From Sporosarcina sp. FSL K6-1522 (GTDB taxonomy: Bacteria > Bacillota > Bacilli > Bacillales_A > Planococcaceae): DNA of 64,000 bases. A model generated the notes under the pieces. That model ran no database searches. It was not told the DNA's origin and saw nothing but the letters and a program-made list of their open reading frames with translations. A program made the position numbers and the translations under genes. Numbering within the stretch: position 1 is the stretch's first letter; every line of letters begins with the position of its first letter. The stretch lies in assembly GCF_038622445.1 (NCBI RefSeq), contig NZ_CP152019.1, forward strand, positions 4,252,501-4,316,500. The letters run 5' to 3'. This document shows positions 57,656-64,000 of the stretch, piece after piece.

Positions 57656-58343
57656 GCCCAACACCTCCTCCTAAAACAACTCGGAATAAGTCTTCTATCG
57701 GGATGAATCCAATCGCTGCTGTAATCAATGCCATCGACATATGAATAATGAGCAAAGCGCCAAAAATACCTTTCCAACTCTTAATGCCTGTATACGAACG
57801 GATAAATTTAAATTGCAATGCAATGATAACCGCTGTCGTCAACGTTAATTGATTGAGAAAAACCGTGATATACGAATAATCGAGAAATGTAATGGCCAAT
57901 GGCCCAAGTGATAGAAACGACACATTTACTGTCGCTCCTTTAATCGCAAACACCGCAAAAACAAGCGCCTTTTCCATCAATAAAAGACCTGTCGTTAGCA
58001 ATTGTAAAGGGATGATTTTTTTGTATGGGATACCCATCACCATGCTAAGAATGTACGCAATTCCAAAAATATGAAAGGACATATAAATAATTGCCCATAT
58101 CCCCGCTCCAACAAGGGAGGTATAACGCGCAATTATGTAATCAGCAGTCGTCTTAGTTGTCAAAAGATGCGTCATGGATTCTGTGCCCATCCCCCATAAA
58201 TCACGCATCGTAAATAACAAAATACCAATCAAAAAAACAAATAAGACGCGTTTTTTAAAGCCACGCATCGATGTTCTTTGCAGTTCCCCTGCTAATTGTT
58301 GTGGATTCGTCAAGTATTTCCAAAATTTAAAATCAAAAAACAT
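57648..58343 (-). CDS. YIP1-like integral membrane protein
   Basis: 231 aa with about five or six membrane helices. The N-terminal cytoplasmic FFDFKFWKYLTNPQQLAGEL, then RVLFVFLIGILLFTMRDLWG, FHIFGIAYILSMVMG and ITFLDYSYITVFLNQL. It resembles the YIP1 family, whose bacterial roles are unknown. It is coupled to the adaptor gene by an 8-nt overlap, so the two probably form a complex, perhaps with an exporter encoded elsewhere. Assignment is moderate. Confidence 0.65.
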   Translation of the reverse strand: MFFDFKFWKYLTNPQQLAGELQRTSMRGFKKRVLFVFLIGILLFTMRDLWGMGTESMTHLLTTKTTADYIIARYTSLVGAGIWAIIYMSFHIFGIAYILSMVMGIPYKKIIPLQLLTTGLLLMEKALVFAVFAIKGATVNVSFLSLGPLAITFLDYSYITVFLNQLTLTTAVIIALQFKFIRSYTGIKSWKGIFGALLIIHMSMALITAAIGFIPIEDLFRVVLGGGVGHE

Positions 58344-58589
58344 AGCGTTAATCCCTTTCTAGTAACGATTGCTGAATAAGTCGTCAATTGTCTAGTATCG
58401 AAACCTCTCTATTTACTTTAGCAAAAACTATAGGATTTGCAATGTTTAGTAGGTGGATAACGAAAGAATTTCTTCCATTATAGGCTTTTTAGTGACCTTG
58501 CTAAGTAGATTAGCCTATTGTTTAAGAAGCCTCTCCTTTGTCTATCCTTTTACTGATATAACACTTTGCATGAAAAATATTTCTAACTT

Positions 58590-58603
58590 ATTTCCCGGGA
58601 AAT
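58590..58603. promoter_or_regulatory. Perfect 14-bp palindrome upstream of the 33-aa ORF
   Basis: ATTTCCCGGGAAAT lies 20 bp upstream of the small ORF start and overlaps the region where its promoter should end. It is a candidate operator. The rest of the 58344-58589 gap is AT-rich with no other feature seen. Confidence 0.45.
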
Positions 58604-58623
58604 CGACAAAGGAGTGAATGTTT

Positions 58624-58725
58624 ATGAACAAAGGAGAAAGTTATCGTATTACGTGGCAAGACTTACTATTTGGCGTGACGGGTTCCACAATTTTTGTGCT
58701 GGCACTTCACTTTTTTACAGCTTGA
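58624..58725 (+). CDS. Small hypothetical membrane protein, 33 aa
   Basis: MNKGESYRITWQD precedes a hydrophobic stretch LLFGVTGSTIFVLALHFFTA that could span the membrane. The ribosome site is strong (AAAGGAGTGAATGTTT), and a terminator follows 20 bp after the stop, so it looks like a real single-gene unit. Function unknown. Confidence 0.65.
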   Translation: MNKGESYRITWQDLLFGVTGSTIFVLALHFFTA

Positions 58726-58742
58726 ACGAATCGTTCAAAACC

Positions 58743-58783
58743 AAAAACACCTTTCGTTACAACTTCAACGTTAGGTGTTTTTT
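58743..58783. terminator. Terminator shared by the 33-aa ORF and the IDEAL gene
   Basis: AAAAACACCT (58743-58752) pairs with AGGTGTTTTT (58773-58782), with an inner CGTT/AACG stem. T-runs or A-runs on both sides let it act in both directions. Confidence 0.82.
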
Positions 58784-58801
58784 ATGTTCTACTTTTCAAT
58801 T

Positions 58802-59245
58802 TCACTGCAACCCTTCCGTCAAATCCCTAAACATCGCACGATCATTCGCTTCAAGTGCATAGTCAATCATACGTAATCGGTTTTCTGCCTCTAACTGCTC
58901 AATGAGTGACTCAGCCTCCAATACGACCACTTCTAACATCTCTGTCGCAATGTCCATCGTGCCCTCAAGAATAATCGTAAGGTGCATATGAAGGTCTGAA
59001 ATGAGCAGAAGTTGGTAAAGCGGTAGTCGAATAAACCGGTTGCCTCTTTGGAAAACAAAGACTTCTCCAAGATTTTCAACTTGTAGACTTTTCATATTAA
59101 TAACAATTTCCTTCCCTTCAGACGGGATAAATTGAAAAACTTCCCCTCCCTTGACGATGGAGAAATACTGATAAGCAAACACTAGACGTAGACGAAAATC
59201 TTCTTTACTCGTATAAAACGGCGTCATTCGTTGAACTGATAGCAT
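58802..59245 (-). CDS. IDEAL-domain protein
   Basis: 147 aa. The C-terminal LRMIDYALEANDRAMFRDLTEGL matches the IDEAL motif, a short helical domain found in several Firmicute proteins including ComK- and phage-related regulators. The N-terminal about 100 residues are beta-rich (FRLRLVFAYQYFSIV, FQFIPSEGKEIVINMKSL) and not recognised. Ribosome site GGAGGGGAGAACA. Cytoplasmic, role unknown. Confidence 0.7.
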   Translation of the reverse strand: MLSVQRMTPFYTSKEDFRLRLVFAYQYFSIVKGGEVFQFIPSEGKEIVINMKSLQVENLGEVFVFQRGNRFIRLPLYQLLLISDLHMHLTIILEGTMDIATEMLEVVVLEAESLIEQLEAENRLRMIDYALEANDRAMFRDLTEGLQ

Positions 59246-59318
59246 TGTTCTCCCCTCCGCAATCGAATTTTCTGATTACTCTTATTCTATCACACTTGTG
59301 ACGTTTTTGTGAACGCCA

Positions 59319-59681
59319 TTATTTGGGGACAGTCGTCGTTTGTTTCGGTGGCCTTTCCATCACAAATGACATTTGATGGGGCATGAAATCCACATCCGAT
59401 GAAGATAATAATTCATACACTTCACGATTCACATCACCCGTAGCACCTTCCTTCTTTCTAAAAGATAATCGATTGCGGATAAAATCAAATGACACTAAGT
59501 GTAACTGCGTCTTCCCAGATGCAATGGTGCCGAAATATAACTTACGTTCTTCATATGCGAACTTGATATCCCTATTCGGGCTTCTCGTCGCTGCAGAGAG
59601 TTGCATAACATATTCACGAAAGCGTTTATTTTTCATAATTTGAGACTCTAAATTTGGTATGTACAAAACAATCTTCTCCAT
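59319..59681 (-). CDS. Hypothetical protein, 120 aa
   Basis: I chose the ATG at 59681 (MEKIVLYIPN), which follows GGAAGGATGAAGCA; the frame runs upstream to 59792 without a ribosome site. The protein is soluble, mixed alpha/beta (NKRFREYVMQL, KLYFGTIASGKTQLHLVSFDF). No known domain recognised. It is divergent from the XRE gene across a 190-bp AT-rich gap and lies upstream of the IDEAL gene on the same strand. Confidence 0.6.
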   Translation of the reverse strand: MEKIVLYIPNLESQIMKNKRFREYVMQLSAATRSPNRDIKFAYEERKLYFGTIASGKTQLHLVSFDFIRNRLSFRKKEGATGDVNREVYELLSSSDVDFMPHQMSFVMERPPKQTTTVPK

Positions 59682-59875
59682 TGCTTCATCCTTCCTCCAA
59701 TCAAGTTCAAAAGTATTAGTTCCAACAAGTGAAAATACTACTATTTTTCTTACGATTTTTCTCATTTTTTTTACAAAAATCAACGATTTCAAAATTTAAT
59801 TCAACGTTTTGTTAGTTTGGATAAAACTTTCGATGTCTTCATATACGGTTGTGAAAAAAATGGGGGGATATGACT

Positions 59876-60325
59876 ATGCATTTCGGTACACAATTCAAGG
59901 AATATCGTGAAGAGTATTTACGCGTCAAACAATTTGAAGCAGCGCGCGAACTTAACATTGATCCCGCAGCATTATCGAACTATGAAAGAAGTGAACGCGG
60001 TTTCCCAATTGATTTACTCCCTACCGTGAAAGAAACCTTTAACATACCCGATGATTATTTTCTTGCTATGGTACTGGGGACTCCATTGAAGTTAGTAAGA
60101 GACACTACAGTGCTACAACCGATCAAGGCACAAGAAGTAAAAGCACAATATATGGATAGTTTCATTGATCGCCATCGACAGCTGTTCGAGGAAAATCCGG
60201 AACTGCGAGAACTCGTTGCACTCATATCTATTTTAACGGAAAAAGATCGACGAATTTTCCTTAATTCAAACAAGGCACTGCTCACATTATTTCATAAGCT
60301 CACAGAAAAACAGGAAACCGAATGA
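59876..60325 (+). CDS. XRE-family HTH regulator
   Basis: 149 aa from the ATG at 59876, which has GGGGG with an 8-base spacer; the ATG at 59870 is too close to it. The N-terminal HTH_3 (FKEYREEYLRVKQFEAARELNIDPAALSNYERSERGF; core AARELNIDPAALSNYERSER) binds DNA. The C-terminal half is helical (SFIDRHRQLFEENPELRELV, DRRIFLNSNKALL) and may dimerise. It stands 70 bp ahead of the SWIM/SNF2 pair. Confidence 0.85.
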   Translation: MHFGTQFKEYREEYLRVKQFEAARELNIDPAALSNYERSERGFPIDLLPTVKETFNIPDDYFLAMVLGTPLKLVRDTTVLQPIKAQEVKAQYMDSFIDRHRQLFEENPELRELVALISILTEKDRRIFLNSNKALLTLFHKLTEKQETE

Positions 60326-60393
60326 CATCATTTTACGGACACTGCTACAAAGCGGTATAATGAAAGGAATGCTTTTTTTAAGGGAGTGATCCG

Positions 60394-61974
60394 ATGACGA
60401 TGACCGTTGAGCGTGTTTCCCATCTACACGCAACTAATATAAATGACTTTTTAAACACCATTAAGCATACTTTCCATCCTGGAGTGGATCATGAAGCGCT
60501 TGAAATACGGCGTGCTGTAGCACTTGTGCGCAACAACGCAGTCGATTCTTATGCGTATGCATCTGCCGAAGATGACATGACTGTAGCTGTGCAAGGCACT
60601 AAACCTGAACAGGTACACATTTCCTTTAAACGAATGAATGCAAACTGTACATGCGGCGCCGCTGACTGGTGCTCACACCGTGTAGCTGTCATCTTCCATC
60701 TCTATTTGCAATTCCACTCCTTGACGGATTGGCTCCATGAATGGCGACGCTCAGAAGCACAGCAAATGGCCTTATCCATTTCTGAACGTACGCCAACTGC
60801 ATGGGATGACGTATTATCACGACTGACTGGACGACTTCGCACCATTGAATTCGCTGAAAACCCAGGCGTCTTTATACACGAATGTTCGCTAATTGAACAA
60901 AAGATGACTCCCCTTTTACCGTTTGAATATGAATGGAAGCCACTTTTTGGACTTTATTACCGCTTACATCTCTTAGATGCTGCATGGCCTTATATCACCA
61001 CGCATCTCGATGGCGAATCCTCATCTTTCGTCCACGGTAAATGGTATTTGAAAAACTGGCTAACCGAACAACTCGATAAATTGAATGACAACGTTACGGC
61101 AATCGGTGCTAAACCGAAATTATTTGAAGCCGATGCATTTCACGAACATTTGAAAGACCTTGTTCGGAATTTTACGCTCAACAATTCTGGCCTCTTCAAC
61201 AGCCGATTTCAGGTCTATCTTCTTTTTTGGCAACAACTATTCCCAAGTACTGCCGCGCGTGCCGTTGAGCAAGAACATCTGTCCACTGAAAATACGGAGG
61301 AAGCACGGCTTCTCATCGCACTTTTCCACCTGTTACAAGGCGACTATGATGAACTAGAACAAATGGCAAGCACTTTGACAGCGGATCATATCGAGATGTG
61401 GCTCCCACTCGCTGACCTAGCCGACAGCGACGAAGACATCGATGCTCTTGCTATTATTATGCAGGCGCTATTGCCCTTTACCGGGAACTACGTAAACGAT
61501 AAAATCACAATCGCCAATCGCCCCGCATTTATCCGCAAAATGGATGGCTTATTAGAAGCAGCCGATTTTCCAGAGGATACACGTGAACGTTTATTTGCGT
61601 ATTATGGAGAAGCAGGCATTGATGTCTATGCAGATTTCCTTGTTGAACGGGAGCGTTTTACAGAATGGGGAGCACTTATGCATCGCTACAGCATTTCTTA
61701 TGATGAAGCGGAAGCTGGTGGATTAAAAGTGGCTTTGTCAAAAGATCCTGCCGCTGTTATGCCCCTTCTTCACACGTATGCCATGCGGTTTATTACGGAA
61801 AAAAATCGTTACAGTTATAGACGTGCCGTCAAACTCTTCAAAAAGATGAAGATGGGTTCGAAAAAAAGTGGGAAGATTGACTTTTGGAACTTGTACATTG
61901 ATAAAGTGCGTGAAAAAAATCGCCGCCTTCGCGCATTGATGGAAGAAATGGAGAAAGGGAATCTAAACTTATGA
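60394..61974 (+). CDS. SWIM zinc-finger protein (YwqB-like)
   Basis: 526 aa. The SWIM motif CTCGAADWCSHRVAV (Cys-x-Cys-x6-Cys-x-His) lies near residues 89-100. The rest is helical repeats with no other domain seen. SWIM proteins bind DNA or proteins and often pair with a SNF2 helicase; in B. subtilis the like pair is ywqB-ywqA. Ribosome site AAGGGAGTGATCCG. The stop overlaps the helicase start by 4 nt. Confidence 0.87.
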   Translation: MTMTVERVSHLHATNINDFLNTIKHTFHPGVDHEALEIRRAVALVRNNAVDSYAYASAEDDMTVAVQGTKPEQVHISFKRMNANCTCGAADWCSHRVAVIFHLYLQFHSLTDWLHEWRRSEAQQMALSISERTPTAWDDVLSRLTGRLRTIEFAENPGVFIHECSLIEQKMTPLLPFEYEWKPLFGLYYRLHLLDAAWPYITTHLDGESSSFVHGKWYLKNWLTEQLDKLNDNVTAIGAKPKLFEADAFHEHLKDLVRNFTLNNSGLFNSRFQVYLLFWQQLFPSTAARAVEQEHLSTENTEEARLLIALFHLLQGDYDELEQMASTLTADHIEMWLPLADLADSDEDIDALAIIMQALLPFTGNYVNDKITIANRPAFIRKMDGLLEAADFPEDTRERLFAYYGEAGIDVYADFLVERERFTEWGALMHRYSISYDEAEAGGLKVALSKDPAAVMPLLHTYAMRFITEKNRYSYRRAVKLFKKMKMGSKKSGKIDFWNLYIDKVREKNRRLRALMEEMEKGNLNL

Positions 61975-64000
61975 CTGCAACATTCACCTTGAATCGCCTT
62001 TTTCGTCTAGGAATCCATCTAACCGAGGATGGAACTTTTTCCATTACTGCCCAAGATGACAAAGGCCATACTGTCGATCCAGACTTGCTTGTATCCTTTC
62101 TGTTCTTCACCAACGAACAGGCACTTTACGGATTGCTTGCCACGACGGATAACGACTCTGTGCGCTTAAAAGTCAGTGAGCTACTCCAAGCCTTTATGCA
62201 TCAGCATCCATATATTACTTTGGAAGGCATAACTGTACAAGACGAACAACAACTCATTGCTATTCGTGAGGCAGCCAATGCTTGGAGTGACCTCGAACTA
62301 TGGCAGCATGCCACAATGGACGGCACAACCATCCAGTTCGATATTGAAAAAACCGGTATTTCTCCAGAGGCAGCCGCCATTATTAGCCATGCTGTCCATG
62401 AAAAACTCATTGCATCAGGCATTCATCCCGACCAGTTCCATGCACTCCTTCCTCATCTCCAGACATATGGATGGCCTGGTGAGTCGATTTCGACGCTCCC
62501 TGTTCGTGTCGCTTTCCGCTTAACCGAACCGGAACTTGAAGCTGATACCGAATGGCTCCTTGAAACAGTCATCGTCGGTGAACGCGGCGCACATTGGACA
62601 CCTGCGGCTCGAAAATTGAATGCTGCAGTCGCCGATGCACTTCCCGTCAAATGGAAGCCCTATGCGACAGAGATTGTCCAAAAGCAATCCGAAATTACTT
62701 CCTTGCTCAGTTCAATCGATATTACTACGCCCGAAAGCTTTCTATCAATGGTCATGACTGATTTGGAAGTTCGAAATTTCATCAAAGATGATCTGCCATT
62801 ACTGCAAACCTTTGGCTTCCCCGTCATCCTGCCAGCATGGCTAAAATCTGTCACGGAATCCAAAATGCGTATTCGCACGACAGCCGGTGTCCAAAACTAT
62901 AATGCAACTACTGGACTTGATGAGGTCTTGTCCTTCGATTGGAATTTCTCACTCGCTGGCAACGACATTGACCGTGATACGTTTCGAAAACTTGTCGATG
63001 AAAATCGGGAATACATTCGATCAGGTGATGAATGGTTCCACATTGATCCTCTCTGGTTGCGTAAAATTCGCGATTTAATGGACCAAGCCGATAAGGGCGA
63101 ATGGACCGTCAAAGATTTATTGCTACAAGAAATTCCAGAAGAAATCGTTCCACTTGACGATGACGATGATTCAGATGACCCATTCTTTGCCTTTACAATG
63201 CAGCAATCTCTTCGCGGCTATATGGAAATGTTGGCTGACAAAAAAGGGTTGCCGCCTGCGGGTATTCCAACGACTTTACAGGCTGAACTTCGTCCGTACC
63301 AAATGGATGGCTACAATTGGCTCGTCTTCTTACGTGACAATCAATTCGGTGCCTGCCTAGCAGATGATATGGGGCTCGGCAAAACCATTCAGCTCATCAC
63401 GTACTTGCTGAATGTCCATGCACGCCCTGAAACGAGTGCACCGTCACTCATCGTCTGTCCAACCAGTGTCCTGGGCAACTGGCAAAAAGAAATTGAACGA
63501 TTTGCACCATCACTAACCGTTCATACACATTACGGCCCTACGCGAGCCAAAGACGAAAACTTTATCGCACTTATCAACGAAACAAAGCCTGCTGTCATTT
63601 TAACGACTTATGGCACCGCTTCACAGGATGGTGAAATGCTAGCAGAAACCGAATTCGCAAGCATCACGCTCGATGAGGCACAAAACATTAAAAACATGCA
63701 AACTAAACAGTCCCGTGTCATTCGTAAACTACGCGGCAAACACCATATCGCATTAACGGGTACACCAATTGAAAACCGCCTCTCAGAACTATGGGCCATT
63801 TTCGACTTTATCCACAAAGGGTATTTTGGTAGCTTCCGCAAATTTACGGATAACTTCATCATCCCGATTGAACGAGATGATAGCGAGACCGATAAACGGA
63901 AGTTGCGGGCAAAAATCCGACCATTCCTGCTACGTCGGACGAAAAACGATCCAGATTTGCAGCTCAACTTACCGAAGAAATTGGAGCAAAATGAGTATTG
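61971..64000 (+). CDS. SNF2-family DEAD/DEAH-box helicase, 3' end outside window
   Basis: About 676 codons seen; the frame is open at the edge. A long N-terminal region (about 1-425) precedes the SNF2 core: QPYQMDGYNWLVFL-like LRPYQMDGYNWLVFLRDN, Walker A ADDMGLGKTIQ, motif Ia LIVCPTSVLGNWQKEI, Walker B DEAQ in ITLDEAQNIKN and motif III ALTGTPIENRLSELW. These make it an ATP-driven DNA translocase. Motifs IV-VI lie past the window. The ATG overlaps the SWIM stop (ATGA), so the two are translated together and likely form a complex. Confidence 0.93.
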   Translation, partial: MTATFTLNRLFRLGIHLTEDGTFSITAQDDKGHTVDPDLLVSFLFFTNEQALYGLLATTDNDSVRLKVSELLQAFMHQHPYITLEGITVQDEQQLIAIREAANAWSDLELWQHATMDGTTIQFDIEKTGISPEAAAIISHAVHEKLIASGIHPDQFHALLPHLQTYGWPGESISTLPVRVAFRLTEPELEADTEWLLETVIVGERGAHWTPAARKLNAAVADALPVKWKPYATEIVQKQSEITSLLSSIDITTPESFLSMVMTDLEVRNFIKDDLPLLQTFGFPVILPAWLKSVTESKMRIRTTAGVQNYNATTGLDEVLSFDWNFSLAGNDIDRDTFRKLVDENREYIRSGDEWFHIDPLWLRKIRDLMDQADKGEWTVKDLLLQEIPEEIVPLDDDDDSDDPFFAFTMQQSLRGYMEMLADKKGLPPAGIPTTLQAELRPYQMDGYNWLVFLRDNQFGACLADDMGLGKTIQLITYLLNVHARPETSAPSLIVCPTSVLGNWQKEIERFAPSLTVHTHYGPTRAKDENFIALINETKPAVILTTYGTASQDGEMLAETEFASITLDEAQNIKNMQTKQSRVIRKLRGKHHIALTGTPIENRLSELWAIFDFIHKGYFGSFRKFTDNFIIPIERDDSETDKRKLRAKIRPFLLRRTKNDPDLQLNLPKKLEQNEY

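Overview
The window is a low-to-mid GC chromosomal segment of a spore-forming Gram-positive bacterium, most likely a member of the Bacillales near Sporosarcina/Lysinibacillus (Planococcaceae). The pointers are a BclB-type collagen-like exosporium protein, S-layer-homology (SLH) anchored proteins, NEAT haem-uptake proteins, an ilv-leu operon led by a T-box, strong AGGAGG ribosome sites and an IDEAL-domain protein. The genus is inference. Almost all genes lie on the minus strand; the exceptions are a glycosyltransferase/collagen pair (7.2-10.1 kb), a 33-residue ORF (58.6 kb) and the right end (59.9-64 kb). No rRNA, tRNA, CRISPR array, transposase or prophage was seen.

Layout: 0-1.7 kb, a Cna-B/SpaA-type surface protein (cut by the window edge) and its sortase. 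1.8-5.5 kb, a two-component pair: a double-kinase hybrid sensor and a SARP-like response regulator. 5.6-7.0 kb, a GltS-type Na+/glutamate symporter behind a perfect cre site. 7.2-10.1 kb, a GT2 glycosyltransferase followed by the collagen-like spore protein. 10.1-20.7 kb, ilvD then T-box then ilvB-ilvN-ilvC-leuA-leuB-leuC-leuD, the full route to branched-chain amino acids. 20.9-26.95 kb, a Fur-controlled haem operon: three NEAT proteins, a haem-binding lipoprotein, a permease and an ATPase. 27.0-36.8 kb, a peptide-use cluster: asparaginase, dipeptide ABC transporter, an unrecognised regulator, a DppA-type D-aminopeptidase and a DmpA-type aminopeptidase. 36.9-39.6 kb, an FAD amine/amino-acid oxidase with a PutP-type symporter. 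39.7-42.2 kb, an SLH protein with a duplicated C-terminal domain, and a BASS-family transporter. 42.7-53.8 kb, a ten-gene catabolic operon (GlcD, GlcF, TRAP DctPQM, SDR, PPC-domain protein, acyl-CoA ligase, thiolase, DUF35) preceded by a CdaR-type regulator. 54.4-59.7 kb, polysaccharide deacetylase, DnaQ-type exonuclease, a YIP1-like/adaptor pair, an IDEAL protein and small unknowns. 59.9-64 kb, an XRE regulator and a SWIM/SNF2 pair running off the end.

The most unusual structure is a pair of related tandem arrays at 42289-42708 and 53876-54337. Both are built from exact 42-bp units, each of two 21-bp half-units with a TGCGCG core at the same offset, with no insertion or deletion over 10 and 11 units. 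They fill two intergenic gaps that bracket the catabolic operon and its regulator. A 21-bp spacing is two turns of B-DNA, so all cores face the same side of the helix. I know of no described system that explains them.

Other points worth checking: a hybrid kinase whose first HisKA domain has Gln where the phospho-accepting His should be; a NEAT domain with His in place of the haem-ligating Tyr; a 147-bp inverted-repeat element at 27042-27188 that could be a very large terminator or a MITE-like remnant; and a palindrome-rich element between ilvN and ilvC.
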